In this document: positions 44,258-54,648 of the stretch, one piece after another
Position numbering within the stretch: position 1 is the first letter of the stretch
How the letters are laid out: each line of letters starts with the position of its first letter
Origin: Fimbriimonadaceae bacterium
GTDB lineage: Bacteria > Armatimonadota > Fimbriimonadia > Fimbriimonadales > Fimbriimonadaceae
Assembly: GCA_019638675.1 (NCBI GenBank)
Contig: JAHBTE010000001.1
Coordinates: 1,272,605-1,336,604, forward strand
Direction: 5' to 3'
Length of the DNA: 64,000 nt
The notes under the pieces: generated by a model
The model's input: the letters and a program-made list of their open reading frames with translations, nothing else
Databases searched by the model: none
Told to the model about the DNA's origin: nothing
Translations under genes and position numbers: made by a program

Positions 44258-44457
44258 AGGTTGTGTTTGTTCCTGCGGGGGTTTTAATTCGCTGATTTCG
44301 CGAATTAGATTTTCAAAAGTGTTAGGGACGGTCGCTGCGGGCCCGGAAACAGGTTGCTCCGAGTTGATATGTTCTGATTCGCCGCAGTGCGAACTTTCCA
44401 CGATTTGAGTTTACCGATGAGCGGGCTTATGCCCTGGACTTAGGCAGGTGGATGGTC

Positions 44458-45828
44458 TTAGTATTCGCGGTCTTTAAGTATTTTGTCCAATGCTTTGCGG
44501 TCGTAGTACTTGCCATTTTGAGCCACTGCTGAAATGCGGTGAGTGTTGCGAATATCTTCTAGAGGGTTGGCGTCGAGCAAAACGAAGCTGGCAACTGATC
44601 CCTCGCTGATCGTTCCGATAGATTTATCCCGACCGAAGAATTTGGCAGGATTGATTGTTGCTGAAGCCAGGGCGTCGGTGGGTGTCATACCAGCTTTCAC
44701 TAGTAGCTCGAGTTCTTCGTGCAAGCTATATCCGGCGTAGACGTATGGGTTTAGACAATCAGTTCCAGCAAGAATTTTCACCTTCGCCGCAATCATTTTT
44801 CGCGTGAACTCTACGATTGAGCTGTAATTTGCCCTTGACCTGTCCCAATCTTCAGCTTTGCGGTTTTTGAATCGGAAATCGTTTTTCGGATCCCATTGAA
44901 CCTTCATAAATGGGCTTACATATTTATTTTGGTTTTCGTTATTGATTGAGGAATTATCGAGGTTTGCAATGTTCCTGAGAACAACTAATGTAGGACACTG
45001 CCACATTGATCCTTTAGCTAGCTCATCTATGAGCTTGGTTTGTTTTTCCAGACTGTAAGAACCAACAATCGTCGGAGCAAGCTCACGGCTCACTTCACTT
45101 GCTTTAGTTAGTCCTTCCTGAGCGGCAGATTCAATCTTGGCCCGGTAAGCTTCGGGATGATCGGAGCATTCAAGCGCAACTTCCATGACATGCTCAGAAG
45201 TTCTTTGCCCCGCAGCTTGGGCTTCTAATATGCCAACCGAATGAGGAACGTGTCCAGCAAAATCTATTTTTTGCTTCTTACATTCATCAGCAATCGCTAA
45301 GTAGCACTCGCGAGAAAGCAAACTGTACACCTTGACAAAGTCATAGCCATCCTTCTTAATTTTGCGTACTGCCGCTCTTGCCTCATCCGGTGTGGAAACA
45401 CCTATCGAACCATTCCACACGGGTTTCGGGCCATCCACAATTGGGCCAGCGAGAACCATTTCTGGGCCTGGAGATTTGCCCGTCTGGATATTTTTTCTCC
45501 AAGTTAGCTGGAGCGGTTGCCCAAACATGACCCGAATACCTGTCACACCATTCGCGGTAAACAGGCCGAGCGAGCGCTCGTCGGCTAAATGAACATGCAT
45601 ATCCCACAAGCCAGGAATAATGAACTTGCCCGTGCCATCTACTTTCGTTGCACTTGGAATAATTGGTTCTGTACCCGTTGGCTTGACAAAAAGAATCTTG
45701 GTGTTATCAAAGCCAACATCCTGACTTTGAGAAATTTGGTTTGAACCTGGCGTGATCACGGATACATTCGTAATCACCGTCACAGGATTTGATTGAGCTG
45801 TAAGCAAGAGGAGCAAAGAGCTAAGCAC
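44458..45828 (-). CDS. Exported amidohydrolase family protein
   Basis: A 456-residue metal-dependent hydrolase. After a short signal-like start (MLSSLLLLLTA) come the PGLWDMHVHLAD metal-binding motif (about 72-83), KVYSLLSRE with the carboxylated-Lys region, DFAGHVPHSVG, a distal LAGTDCLNPYVY with the catalytic Asp, and ASATINPAKFFG with SVASFVLLDANPLEDI at the end, all typical of imidazolonepropionase/prolidase-like amidohydrolases. Substrate unknown; many of these cleave dipeptides. Confidence 0.88.
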   Translation of the reverse strand: MLSSLLLLLTAQSNPVTVITNVSVITPGSNQISQSQDVGFDNTKILFVKPTGTEPIIPSATKVDGTGKFIIPGLWDMHVHLADERSLGLFTANGVTGIRVMFGQPLQLTWRKNIQTGKSPGPEMVLAGPIVDGPKPVWNGSIGVSTPDEARAAVRKIKKDGYDFVKVYSLLSRECYLAIADECKKQKIDFAGHVPHSVGILEAQAAGQRTSEHVMEVALECSDHPEAYRAKIESAAQEGLTKASEVSRELAPTIVGSYSLEKQTKLIDELAKGSMWQCPTLVVLRNIANLDNSSINNENQNKYVSPFMKVQWDPKNDFRFKNRKAEDWDRSRANYSSIVEFTRKMIAAKVKILAGTDCLNPYVYAGYSLHEELELLVKAGMTPTDALASATINPAKFFGRDKSIGTISEGSVASFVLLDANPLEDIRNTHRISAVAQNGKYYDRKALDKILKDREY

Positions 45829-45976
45829 GGCAATATTATCTTACATCTTCAACATTTAGGTTAAATCTTTTACAAGTCATTGCGATGTTGGAACCGTTCA
45901 GTTTTGAATTACAGTACTTATTTTGTAGAATTCAATTAAATCTCAGGGGAAGTGAGATTTAAATGAGGTCAACGAT

Positions 45977-46600
45977 ATGGCGGGATATCTTGAAGAGAAA
46001 AAGGGCGGCGAGGGTCACATCCTCACTTGGCAGACTCCTAATCGGCAACGACTTTGGGGATTAGTTTCTGCAATACCTCCGGCGATTTTGATCGCCCATG
46101 GACTCTACGGCGCAAAGACGGTAAACGCAACCGAGGTCATTGCTGGATCAGTGGTTTTGTTCGGCGCTTTTTTGGTGGCGACCTGGACTGTTAAGTTTGG
46201 CTTGGATCTGAAAGAGGGCACGTATAAGTACGTCAAGGGATTTTTGCCGATCTTGCTGGGTGATAAGGGCCCGGCCAGAGAAGCTTTCCAATGTGTTGCC
46301 GTTCGGGCAGAAACATTTATGGATGCGGCAAAACATGAGAACGATCCTGACTTCAAGGAGTTCGATCAGTACCGAGTGTTTATGGTTTGGAAGAATCCTC
46401 GCAAGGAAGCGATGCTGATCGACACGATTCCTGAGAATTTTGCGGAAAGTCTTGACGGAAAGGATCATTACAAAGCGGCTGTGGAATGCGCGCAATCAAT
46501 TGCCAAACCGCTCAAGCTAGAAGTTTTAGATCAGGCCAAAGTAGTAGCAGTAGTTTCAATGGGAGAAACTGCCGAAGCTGCGGTACCAGAAAAGGCTTAA
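45977..46600 (+). CDS. Membrane protein of unknown function
   Basis: A 207-residue protein with two adjacent membrane helices near the N-terminus (about 28-46 and 54-74), then a soluble C-terminal domain of about 130 residues (with FQCVAVRAETFMDAAKH and YRVFMVWKNPRKEAMLIDTIPENF). The N-terminal tail should lie in the cytoplasm with the large domain. I do not recognise a family. It is followed 40 bases later by another small membrane protein gene, possibly one operon. Confidence 0.6.
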   Translation: MAGYLEEKKGGEGHILTWQTPNRQRLWGLVSAIPPAILIAHGLYGAKTVNATEVIAGSVVLFGAFLVATWTVKFGLDLKEGTYKYVKGFLPILLGDKGPAREAFQCVAVRAETFMDAAKHENDPDFKEFDQYRVFMVWKNPRKEAMLIDTIPENFAESLDGKDHYKAAVECAQSIAKPLKLEVLDQAKVVAVVSMGETAEAAVPEKA

Positions 46601-46640
46601 AGCAACTCATTGGCATAAATTGTGCAGTTTTTGTTTGTGG

Positions 46641-47081
46641 ATGGGATTGCCACAACTGAAACTGGAAGCCATGCGGGTTTATCACCCTGATTTCTTTCGG
46701 GTGAACGATTTGGTTCACGCTTACGAGCAGTTAAACCGAACTGCGTTCGTATTTCTTGTCGGACTCTTTGTTGTGCCAATCGTTTATTTGTTAGCTCCCA
46801 CTTTGGCAATTTATGCCGCGGCAGTTTTCCTTGCCGGAGTGATGGGATACGGAATTTCAGCGGTCAAATCCACTGCCGATGCGCTGGATATGCCGGCTTG
46901 GTTGCTCATCGCTTTGCATATTGGGCTAGCAGCACTTGCTGTGCCGAGCTTTTTCTATATGATGTTTCTGGTCAGGCTGGTTCGCAAATCGCTGCTAGAA
47001 TTCGGCATTAAGCCGGGAATGATGAGCGTTGACCGTGCAGAGATGATGGCGGTTCAAAAGCTCATGATCGGCAGACGATAG
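46641..47081 (+). CDS. Small polytopic membrane protein of unknown function
   Basis: A protein of about 146 residues with three membrane segments (TAFVFLVGLFVVPIVYLLAP, TLAIYAAAVFLAGVMGYGI, WLLIALHIGLAALAVPSFFYMMFLV) and a charged C-terminal tail. The ATG at 46641 is my choice; a TTG at 46620 and an ATG at 46671 are in frame. No family recognised. Confidence 0.6.
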   Translation: MGLPQLKLEAMRVYHPDFFRVNDLVHAYEQLNRTAFVFLVGLFVVPIVYLLAPTLAIYAAAVFLAGVMGYGISAVKSTADALDMPAWLLIALHIGLAALAVPSFFYMMFLVRLVRKSLLEFGIKPGMMSVDRAEMMAVQKLMIGRR

Positions 47082-47089
47082 CGAGAGTT

Positions 47090-47827
47090 TTATCTCTTTA
47101 AACTGGCAAGAGCCCAGTCAGCGGCGGCTTTTGCAATTTCTCTTCGACGCAATCCCATAAGCGGCCCGATGTGGCTGGTTCCCGCATAAGAATGAATATC
47201 CGCGCTTGCCCACTTAGCGAGATTCATGCTATTCGCCGGAGGAATATCTGTATCCTCCAATCCAATTACAACAAGCACCGGACAAGCCGGTGTATTTGCC
47301 CGAACCCCGGCGCGAATTGTGTTGAGCACCGCCCCACTTTCGTTTCGCCATTTTGGGTGTGCCCACTGAACGGTTTTCTCATCACCATCTGGTAACGAGT
47401 CACGAGTATCTTGGATCGGCCCGTTCTCCCAGACAATGATTGACGGGAGAGGATTTCCACCCTTTGGTGAGTTAACTCCCAGCGGGGAAGTTGAATTGAT
47501 TAAAACAATCGCGTCTGGCTTAAGGGTTTCGGCGGCTCGCAAAACCAAAATCCCACCCATGCTTGCTCCCACCAAAACGAGAGGTTGCTTGCCTTTCGCT
47601 GAGTTTTTGGTCTGTGTGAGATAGTCGGTAAATGTTGTTTGCGCGTAATCGTTATTGCGCGGCATCATATCGGGAGTCGTGACTTGGAAACCCGCCTTTT
47701 CCCAAACCGGACGCCAATAATCGTATTCCCAGCCCCCACCCCCGGCTCCGTGAATCATCACGACGTGTGGTTTAGCCACCGCAGAATTTGCCATGACTAA
47801 ACCCGCCGCGATGACTCCTAAGAACAT
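47090..47827 (-). CDS. Exported alpha/beta hydrolase
   Basis: A 245-residue alpha/beta hydrolase with a signal peptide ([18 protein letters not shown]). The oxyanion motif VVMIHGAGGGGWEYDYW is at about 22-38, the nucleophile elbow LVGASMGGILVL at about 84-95, the acid in VIGLEDTDIPP and the His in SYAGTSHIGPL. It overlaps the aldolase stop (TAATG) and so is expressed behind that gene. Substrate unknown. Confidence 0.82.
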   Translation of the reverse strand: MFLGVIAAGLVMANSAVAKPHVVMIHGAGGGGWEYDYWRPVWEKAGFQVTTPDMMPRNNDYAQTTFTDYLTQTKNSAKGKQPLVLVGASMGGILVLRAAETLKPDAIVLINSTSPLGVNSPKGGNPLPSIIVWENGPIQDTRDSLPDGDEKTVQWAHPKWRNESGAVLNTIRAGVRANTPACPVLVVIGLEDTDIPPANSMNLAKWASADIHSYAGTSHIGPLMGLRRREIAKAAADWALASLKR

Positions 47828-48903
47828 TAAGCGATGGTTACGCCGTCGCAGAGGTAAACGTCTTGAATCGCGTTCAAAATCTCTACGCCTTCTTTCAACG
47901 GCCGTTGGAATGCCTTGCGTCCGGAAATCAATCCCATGCCACCGGCCCGCTTGTTGATCACGGCGGTTTTGACAGCGTCTTGCAGATCGTTGTCACCACT
48001 TGCGCCGCCGCTATTGATCAATCCCGCGCGGCCCATGTAGCAGTTCGCTAATTGATAGCGAGTCAGATCGATCGGGTGATCACTGGTGAGTTCGCTGTAA
48101 ATGCGTTCGTCCAACTTGCCGTAGCTGGATGAGCCAGAGTTCAACGCCTTGAATCCGCCATTGCATTCAGGAAGCTTTTGCTTAATGATATCGGCCTGAA
48201 TTGTAACCCCAAGATGGTTGGCCTGACCGCTCAAATCGGCGGCAGTGTGGTAATCCTTTTCTTTAGTTTTGAATGCGTTGTTGCGTGTGTAGCACCATAG
48301 AACCGTGGCAAGTCCGAGTTCGTGTGCGTGCTGGAATGCTTCGCTGACTTCAACCAATTGGCGGGTGGATTCTTCACTGCCAAAGTAGATGGTCGCGCCA
48401 ACGCTGACTGCTCCCATATCCCATGCCTGCTGCACTTGAGCGAACATCACTTGGTCAAATTTGTTCGGGTAGGTCATCAGTTCGTTATGATTGAGTTTCA
48501 CCATAAACGGAATGCGGTGCGCATATTTGCGCGACATCATTCCGAGAACTCCCAAAGTGCTGGCGACCGCGTTGCAACCGCCTTCGATTGCGAGTTCTAC
48601 GATGCCGGCGGGATCAAAACAAACTGGGTTCTTAGCAAACGATGCACCAGCTGAGTGTTCGATGCCTTGGTCAACCGGAAGGATCGAGAGGAATCCAGTT
48701 CCGCCCAGTCGCCCGTGATCGAACATTCGTTGCAGGCTTCCCAAGGTTTGGTTATTGCGGTCGGTGATAGAAAAAATGCGTTCGACGAAATCTGATCCGG
48801 GAAGGTGGATCATGGATTGATCGATAGTTTTGCATTTGTGATCTAGGAGAAACTGTGCTTCGCTACCCAAGATGCTGGAGATTTCACTGAATGACCGCGC
48901 CAT
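47827..48903 (-). CDS. fbaB: Class I fructose-bisphosphate aldolase (FbaB/DhnA type)
   Basis: A 358-residue aldolase of the DhnA family that cleaves fructose 1,6-bisphosphate through a Schiff base. Family segments are [15 protein letters not shown] (about 77-91), [29 protein letters not shown], and the later [14 protein letters not shown] and [17 protein letters not shown] near the C-terminus. It resembles the larger archaeal/bacterial 350-aa group. It leads a two-gene unit with the alpha/beta hydrolase. Confidence 0.88.
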   Translation of the reverse strand: MARSFSEISSILGSEAQFLLDHKCKTIDQSMIHLPGSDFVERIFSITDRNNQTLGSLQRMFDHGRLGGTGFLSILPVDQGIEHSAGASFAKNPVCFDPAGIVELAIEGGCNAVASTLGVLGMMSRKYAHRIPFMVKLNHNELMTYPNKFDQVMFAQVQQAWDMGAVSVGATIYFGSEESTRQLVEVSEAFQHAHELGLATVLWCYTRNNAFKTKEKDYHTAADLSGQANHLGVTIQADIIKQKLPECNGGFKALNSGSSSYGKLDERIYSELTSDHPIDLTRYQLANCYMGRAGLINSGGASGDNDLQDAVKTAVINKRAGGMGLISGRKAFQRPLKEGVEILNAIQDVYLCDGVTIA

Positions 48904-49038
48904 GGTTGGTATTTTGCCACTTTGTTGGTTGATGGCGGTGAATCTCTTAAAAAGGTTGGGGTCTTCTTGCCCTTATGGGCAACTGGTGTCGTCTCTACTC
49001 GGTATACACGAGAAACTGGTTTGGTGAAAGGTTGGAGT

Positions 49039-50331
49039 ATGAAGTTAAGTAGCATTCGATTCACGGCGGTGGCTCTCGCTATCGGTGTTGTCGCCTCGGG
49101 ATTTGCTCAAGAAACGTTGACTTTGGATCGAGCGCTCATGCTTGCGAAAGATGGCAACGGCGACGTTCGCGCCGCATATCTTAATTACCGCTCGGCTCGG
49201 GCAAGTGCACGGAGTAGTTTCTCTTCATTTCTGCCTACGATAACTCCCACCTTTACGATCGAGTCTGCACGATCTCAAGTTCTAACCGGTGAATTTCGCG
49301 GTACGGAAAACGATACTACTAGGGGCGCGGGAGTTGAAGTCAGCTGGCGGCTGTTCGACAATGGATCGCGAGATGACAACTATAAACGTGCGCTGTTAAG
49401 TGCATCAATTTCCGAACTTAGCGCATTGCAGACTTTGCGGACAACGCTATTTTCCGTTCATACAAGATTTTTCGATGCTCTTCGTTCGCAAGAGCTTTTA
49501 CGGGTTCAACAAGAGAATTTGAAACGGGCGGAAGTGATTCTGGAGCAAACCAAGATTCGGGCAAATCCTCCAATTGAAGACGTGCCGCGCAAGAACATCT
49601 TGCAAGCGGAAGCAGATTATCAAAACGCCCGAGTCAGCGTTCTGACGGCAGAAAACCGAGTTCAAACTACTGAAGCTGATCTCAAAGCAGTGTTAGCTTG
49701 GGACGATGAAGAACTTCCAGATTTGGTTCAGCCGACCACTCAGCAATTGCCGCCTCTCGAATTCACTCTGCAGGAAGCAATCGCCCGTGGTTTGGAGTAC
49801 CGCGCGGACTTAGCCTCCACACGTAAGCGAGTCGAATCACAAGCCCTAGCAGTTCGAACAGCACGCAGAAACGGCCTTCTTGATTACAGTGTTGATGCCA
49901 GCTACCGGCACGTGTTTGCGGAAGATCCTTTTAACCGTGCGGCCCTGACTTTTTCTGCATCCTTGCCTCTTTATGATGGAGAAAGAACAAAATTCCTGAC
50001 GGAAGCAGAAAAGTTGACATTGGCTTCGCTTGAAGCTTCTTTGGATCAAAGCGAAAGGGTTGCACGAGCAGAGATCGAAGCGACGTATAAGGAATATGGG
50101 CAAAACCGAGTGCGTTATGAGGCCGCATCTGCTGCTTTAGAAGCAGCTAAAGTGAACTTTGACGCAGCCGTGGAGTCTCAGCGAGAAGGGGCAGGAAATC
50201 TCATTGAGGTTTTAACCGCCCAAGTAAGTCTCACGACCGCCGAGTCAAACTTGGTTGAGGCGACGTATGACTTACTCATCAGCAACGTTCGGTTGCAACT
50301 CGTCATCGGGGATTCTATGCCCGGTGAATAG
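49039..50331 (+). CDS. TolC-family outer-membrane efflux protein
   Basis: A 430-residue TolC-like protein that should form the outer-membrane channel of the export machine encoded downstream. Signal peptide MKLSSIRFTAVALAIGVVASGFA; the ATG at 49039 has GAAAGG/GGAG upstream, so the longer frame from 48922 is not used. The two OEP repeats are visible as long helices (TLDRALMLAKDGNGDVRAAYLNY, and FTLQEAIARGLEYRADL), ending with VESQREGAGNLIEVLTAQVSL. It is first in a four-gene operon with HlyD-type adaptor, ABC permease and ATPase. Confidence 0.9.
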   Translation: MKLSSIRFTAVALAIGVVASGFAQETLTLDRALMLAKDGNGDVRAAYLNYRSARASARSSFSSFLPTITPTFTIESARSQVLTGEFRGTENDTTRGAGVEVSWRLFDNGSRDDNYKRALLSASISELSALQTLRTTLFSVHTRFFDALRSQELLRVQQENLKRAEVILEQTKIRANPPIEDVPRKNILQAEADYQNARVSVLTAENRVQTTEADLKAVLAWDDEELPDLVQPTTQQLPPLEFTLQEAIARGLEYRADLASTRKRVESQALAVRTARRNGLLDYSVDASYRHVFAEDPFNRAALTFSASLPLYDGERTKFLTEAEKLTLASLEASLDQSERVARAEIEATYKEYGQNRVRYEAASAALEAAKVNFDAAVESQREGAGNLIEVLTAQVSLTTAESNLVEATYDLLISNVRLQLVIGDSMPGE

Positions 50332-50343
50332 GTTCACTTAGGC

Positions 50344-52086
50344 ATGAAAAGGCAATATTGGATTGGAGGCATTGTGGCCCTTGCAGTTGCGGGGGCCTGG
50401 TTTGTGTTGAAACAGGGAGCAGACGGAGCGGGCGAAATTGAGTACCGCTACGACGCAATCGGTAAGGGAGAAATCTTACGGTCAACTTCAGCGGTTGGCG
50501 TACTTGTTCCTTTAACGGTGGTTGATCTCAAATCCCGCGCAGGTGGAGAAATCAATCAACTTCTCGTCGAAGAAGGCGCAGAAGTCAAGAAAGGCGACTT
50601 GATTGCCGTGATTGACCCTCGCGATACCAACATCGCGTTGCAACAAGCACAAAGCGATCAAAACTCAGCAAACGCACGTGTGAATCAAGCACGAACGAAC
50701 GCCGAATTAGAGCAGTTGCAAAGCGAAAACGCGGTTCGCGATGCAGAACTCCGCGTGAGGCAGGCTGAGATTTCGCTTGCAAAGTCAAAAGAATCGAACG
50801 CAGTTCAACCGACGCTCACTGACTCCGCAATTAAGAATGCGGAATCCGCTCTTGCAGCTCAGCGAGAAGCTCAAAAGAACTTGGAGCAGGTTGAAGCTCC
50901 TCAACGAAGGCGAGAAGCCGAAACAGCGGTCAGCCGCACCAAAGTTGAACTTGATAATGCAAAATCTGAGTTAGAGCGGCAAAAAGCTCTGCTCGCAAAA
51001 GGCTACGTTTCAAAGGCTGACGTTGAACGAGCAACAAGCGCAATGGAATCGGCAAGCGCGGCCTATGATGTTGCAAAGCAAAGACAATCCACTTTAGAAA
51101 CAAGCATCGCCAGTGATATCTCAGGTGGTCGTTCTCGGGTTGCTCAGGCCGAAGCATCTCTTCGTCAAGCCAGAGCGGGGATGAGCCAAGTCGAGATTTC
51201 TAAACAGAATTTGCTGGAAGCCGAAAAGGCACTTGAACAAGCAAAACTTGATCTCAAGGAAGCTAAAGACAACCGCCTCAATGTCCGCTCGCGAAAGTTA
51301 GATGTCACAGCCGCCCAAGCGAGTGCAGTTCGTAGCAGGGTCGCGGTAGAAAATGCGAACCTTCAACTTGGATTCACGAAAGTTCTTGCGCCTCGCGATG
51401 GGATCGTCACTCAAAAATACTTAGAGGAAGGCTCCATCGTCCCTCCTGGTGCAGGTGCGTTTTCGCAGGGGATCAATATCGTTCAGCTTGCGGATATGAG
51501 CCAAATGTTTGTTGAGTGTGCGGTTGACGAAGCCGATATCGCCAACATCCGGTTAAACCAGCAAGTGCGAATTGTTGTTGAAGCTTATCCAGGACAGAAG
51601 TTTAAAGGAATTGTGCGAAAAGTATTTCCAGCGGCGACAAGTGCCAATAACTTGGTCACCATCAAAGTTCGGGTGGAAGTTCTTGACCTTGATGAAATTG
51701 ATCGCACTAAGGTTTTTCTCCGACCCCAAATGAACGCTACCTGTGAGTTCGTCCAGTTCCTTGAACCGGATGCACTCGTACTGCCGCAGTCGGCATTGAA
51801 ATCGGAAGGCGAAGAGACTTACGTGTTAGTTAAATCTTCCGATCCGACGAAACCTGAAAAACGAGTAGTTAAAGTCGGGGAAAGCGGCAACGACGGCATC
51901 GCGGTGCTCGAAGGATTGAAAGAAGGTGATGAAGTGGTCGTTGCCGAAATTGACCTGAAAGCGATGAAAGATCGCCAGGCGAAAATGGAGGCCGCAGCTA
52001 ACGGTGGTGGTGGCTTAGGCAGTCAGCGTCAGGGTGGGCCAAGCCAATCTAGGCGATCCGGTGCTACGGGCGGAGCAAGCAGATGA
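50344..52086 (+). CDS. HlyD/MacA-family periplasmic adaptor
   Basis: A 580-residue membrane-fusion protein: one N-terminal membrane helix (WIGGIVALAVAGAWFVL), a biotinyl-lipoyl half-motif (LKSRAGGEINQLLVEEGAEVKKGDLIAVID, about 62-91), an unusually long coiled coil (about 100-330, rich in Ala, Gln, Glu), the second lipoyl half (VLAPRDGIVTQKYLEEGSIVPPG), then beta-barrel and membrane-proximal domains, and a Gly/Gln/Ser-rich tail. It bridges the MacB-like permease to the TolC-like channel. ATGA overlap with the permease gene. Confidence 0.9.
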   Translation: MKRQYWIGGIVALAVAGAWFVLKQGADGAGEIEYRYDAIGKGEILRSTSAVGVLVPLTVVDLKSRAGGEINQLLVEEGAEVKKGDLIAVIDPRDTNIALQQAQSDQNSANARVNQARTNAELEQLQSENAVRDAELRVRQAEISLAKSKESNAVQPTLTDSAIKNAESALAAQREAQKNLEQVEAPQRRREAETAVSRTKVELDNAKSELERQKALLAKGYVSKADVERATSAMESASAAYDVAKQRQSTLETSIASDISGGRSRVAQAEASLRQARAGMSQVEISKQNLLEAEKALEQAKLDLKEAKDNRLNVRSRKLDVTAAQASAVRSRVAVENANLQLGFTKVLAPRDGIVTQKYLEEGSIVPPGAGAFSQGINIVQLADMSQMFVECAVDEADIANIRLNQQVRIVVEAYPGQKFKGIVRKVFPAATSANNLVTIKVRVEVLDLDEIDRTKVFLRPQMNATCEFVQFLEPDALVLPQSALKSEGEETYVLVKSSDPTKPEKRVVKVGESGNDGIAVLEGLKEGDEVVVAEIDLKAMKDRQAKMEAAANGGGGLGSQRQGGPSQSRRSGATGGASR

Positions 52087-53291
52087 CCGACAGCCTTCGT
52101 AGTGCTATCAGTGCAATCGCCGCGAACAAACTGCGATCCGCTCTCACTATGCTGGGGGTTGTGATCGGCGTTGGTTCGGTGATTGCCATGATTGGCATCG
52201 GCGAAGGCACAAAACAAAAATCGCTTGAAGAACTTGAGATTATGGGAAGCAACCGGATTACGGTTTCCCCCCAGCGAGGTCGGGGCGGCACAGGCAGTGA
52301 TAATGCTCTGCGAGTAGAAGACGTTGGCAAACTAAAATCAAGAATCCCTGCGATTAAGGAAATCACTGGCGTTGTCTCTAGCCGTTTCAGTGGTCAAAGC
52401 ACCGTCAAGTACGGCGCATTCAATAAGCGGACTTCGGTCACTGGAGCCGAGCCCCAAATCCAACAGATCGAGAACGCCCGAAAAATGTATGCGGGTCGTT
52501 TTTACACCCAAGAAGATGAAGCTTACATGCGCCGCGTGGCAGTTCTCGGTTGGGGAGTTTATGAGGAGCTTTTCGCAGGTGAAAACGCAATCGGCTCCAC
52601 AATCAAAATCAACAATCAGAATTTTGAAGTCGTTGGCGTTGTGGATTACAAAGGCGGCTCCGGCTGGATGAACCCAGACGATCAGGTTTACATACCGCTC
52701 AAAACCGCGCAAGATCGCCTTCTTGGAACAAAAGACCGCCTGCACATGATCACCATGCAGGGAATCAGTCCGGATGTTCTCACGGTTATTCAAGCGGATG
52801 TTGAGGACGTTTTGTACGAAACTCGCAAGAGCGCAACTGGTGAGGAGTTGTTCCGTGTTTTTAACCAAGCCGAAAGTTTGGAAGCCATCCAAACGCAAAG
52901 CCGATTGCTGAGTATGTTGCTCGCTGGAATTGCATCGGTTTCACTACTGGTCGGAGGAATCGGCATTATGAACATCATGCTGGTAAGCGTGACCGAGCGC
53001 ACCAAAGAAATCGGTTTGCGGAAGGCCATTGGGGCCAAGCGGTCAACGATTCTGAGCCAGTTCTTGTATGAAAGTGTGGTGCTTTGCGTGATGGGCGGCG
53101 CAATCGGAACCGTTCTTGGAATCGGAGCGACCAACATGGTCGCGGCGGCCATGCAGGTTCCAGCGGTAATAAACACAGTTGCTGTCTTCACCGCATTTAT
53201 GTTCTCGACCGGGGTTGGGCTGTTCTTTGGCTTGTATCCTGCGATTAGAGCAAGCGCGTTGTTACCAATTGAGGCATTGAGATACGAATGA
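52083..53291 (+). CDS. MacB-like ABC transporter permease
   Basis: A 402-residue ABC permease with the MacB/FtsX layout: an N-terminal membrane helix ([25 protein letters not shown]), a large periplasmic domain (about 45-270), and three C-terminal helices ([42 protein letters not shown] with the coupling-type motif). It overlaps the ATPase gene by ATGA. With the TolC and HlyD-type genes it forms a tripartite exporter for peptides, macrolides or lipoproteins; the cargo is unknown. Confidence 0.9.
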   Translation: MTDSLRSAISAIAANKLRSALTMLGVVIGVGSVIAMIGIGEGTKQKSLEELEIMGSNRITVSPQRGRGGTGSDNALRVEDVGKLKSRIPAIKEITGVVSSRFSGQSTVKYGAFNKRTSVTGAEPQIQQIENARKMYAGRFYTQEDEAYMRRVAVLGWGVYEELFAGENAIGSTIKINNQNFEVVGVVDYKGGSGWMNPDDQVYIPLKTAQDRLLGTKDRLHMITMQGISPDVLTVIQADVEDVLYETRKSATGEELFRVFNQAESLEAIQTQSRLLSMLLAGIASVSLLVGGIGIMNIMLVSVTERTKEIGLRKAIGAKRSTILSQFLYESVVLCVMGGAIGTVLGIGATNMVAAAMQVPAVINTVAVFTAFMFSTGVGLFFGLYPAIRASALLPIEALRYE

Positions 53292-54055
53292 GCGAGATGA
53301 ATATTCCCCCGAAAGCGGTAATTGATACCCGTGCCCTCAGCAAAGAATACGTGATGGGCGAAATGGTTGTTCGTGCCCTTCGCGAAGTTTCTATTTCCAT
53401 CATGAACGGCGAATTCGTTGCGATCATGGGGCCATCAGGTTCGGGGAAATCTACATTCATGAATATGATCGGATGCCTTGACCGCCCATCGGGTGGCGAA
53501 TATTATTTGGATGGGAGGGAAGTCAGCCGCCTTGGCGACAACGAACTCGCGGAAATCCGAAATAAGTACATCGGGTTCGTATTCCAAACCTTTAACCTTT
53601 TGCCTCGAACAACTGCAGTCAAAAACGTTGAATTGCCGTTGCTCTACGGGGGCGTCAAGAACCGAACTGAACTAGCCAAATCTGCTTTGGAAAGAGTTGG
53701 GCTGGCTCAGCGGATGGACCATAAACCAAACGAGCTCTCGGGTGGTCAGCAACAGCGCGTCGCCATTGCCAGAGCGATCGTCACCGATCCCGTTTTGGTC
53801 TTAGGAGACGAGCCCACCGGAAACCTTGACACACGCACTAGTTTCGAAATTATGGCGCTGTTCCAAGAACTCAACCGAGCCGGAAAAACTGTTGTCATAG
53901 TTACTCACGAAGAAGACATCGCTCACCACTGCAACCGCGTTATTCGATTCCGCGACGGACGTGTGGAACGCGATGAGAAGGTTGAAAACCCAACCGATGC
54001 GCGAGAAGAACTTGCGAAGCTTCCGCCAGTTGAGCAACCAGTTGCAACTGCATAG
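53288..54055 (+). CDS. MacB/LolD-type ABC transporter ATPase
   Basis: A 255-residue ATPase with Walker [10 protein letters not shown] (about 46-54), Q-loop in [14 protein letters not shown], signature LSGGQQQRV, Walker [14 protein letters not shown] and H-loop VTHEEDIA. In canonical MacB this domain is fused to the permease; here the two are separate genes, as in many diderm and Gram-positive systems. Last gene of the export operon. Confidence 0.93.
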   Translation: MSEMNIPPKAVIDTRALSKEYVMGEMVVRALREVSISIMNGEFVAIMGPSGSGKSTFMNMIGCLDRPSGGEYYLDGREVSRLGDNELAEIRNKYIGFVFQTFNLLPRTTAVKNVELPLLYGGVKNRTELAKSALERVGLAQRMDHKPNELSGGQQQRVAIARAIVTDPVLVLGDEPTGNLDTRTSFEIMALFQELNRAGKTVVIVTHEEDIAHHCNRVIRFRDGRVERDEKVENPTDAREELAKLPPVEQPVATA

Positions 54056-54124
54056 GATTAGGAAAGGCAACTCGTAGTTACTGGAGTCAATAGGACACCA
54101 CGGCCTGTTCCATAAACTTGAACC

Positions 54125-54598
54125 ATGCGAATTGTGTGGAATCTAATCGGGGTTGCCTGTGTTGGATTAGGCACAATCGGATGGTTTGTGCCGGGAATGC
54201 CATCCACAGTTTTTTACATTATCGCCCTGTACGGATTCACGGTTGGGGGAAACGAAAAAGCTCGCCAAAAACTTTTGAATCATAAGTATGTGGGTTCCAC
54301 TCTACGGCATTGGGAAGAACATCGAAGCATTAGCCGCCGCATCAAATGGATAGCGAGTATCTGCATTGCGCTTTCGTGTTCATTATCTGCCTGGGTCGTT
54401 TCGGTGATGTGGGTGAAAGCGGTGATTCTCGGACTCGGAGCTTTCGGGATCTGGTACGTGCTCAGCCGAAAAACGACGGAAGATATTGTTATCTCCGCTG
54501 TTGAGGATGTCGTTGAGCAAGAATCAACCCAACTCCCTTTTGAGCCGACAGATTCCGAACCAGAATTAGTTCAGGCTGTAGCTTCGGGAAGTCACTAA
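54125..54598 (+). CDS. DUF454 (YbaN-like) inner-membrane protein
   Basis: A 157-residue protein of the YbaN/DUF454 family. The typical N-terminal block (NLIGVACVGLGTIGWFVPGMPSTVFYIIALYGFTVGGNEKARQKLLNHKYVGSTLRHWEEHRSISRR) is complete, with four membrane helices and an acidic C-terminal tail. Function of the family is not established. Confidence 0.85.
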   Translation: MRIVWNLIGVACVGLGTIGWFVPGMPSTVFYIIALYGFTVGGNEKARQKLLNHKYVGSTLRHWEEHRSISRRIKWIASICIALSCSLSAWVVSVMWVKAVILGLGAFGIWYVLSRKTTEDIVISAVEDVVEQESTQLPFEPTDSEPELVQAVASGSH

Positions 54599-54648
54599 GT
54601 GGCGATTTCATTTCCAGTCGTCAACTCGGTTTTCTGCCAAAATAGGAT

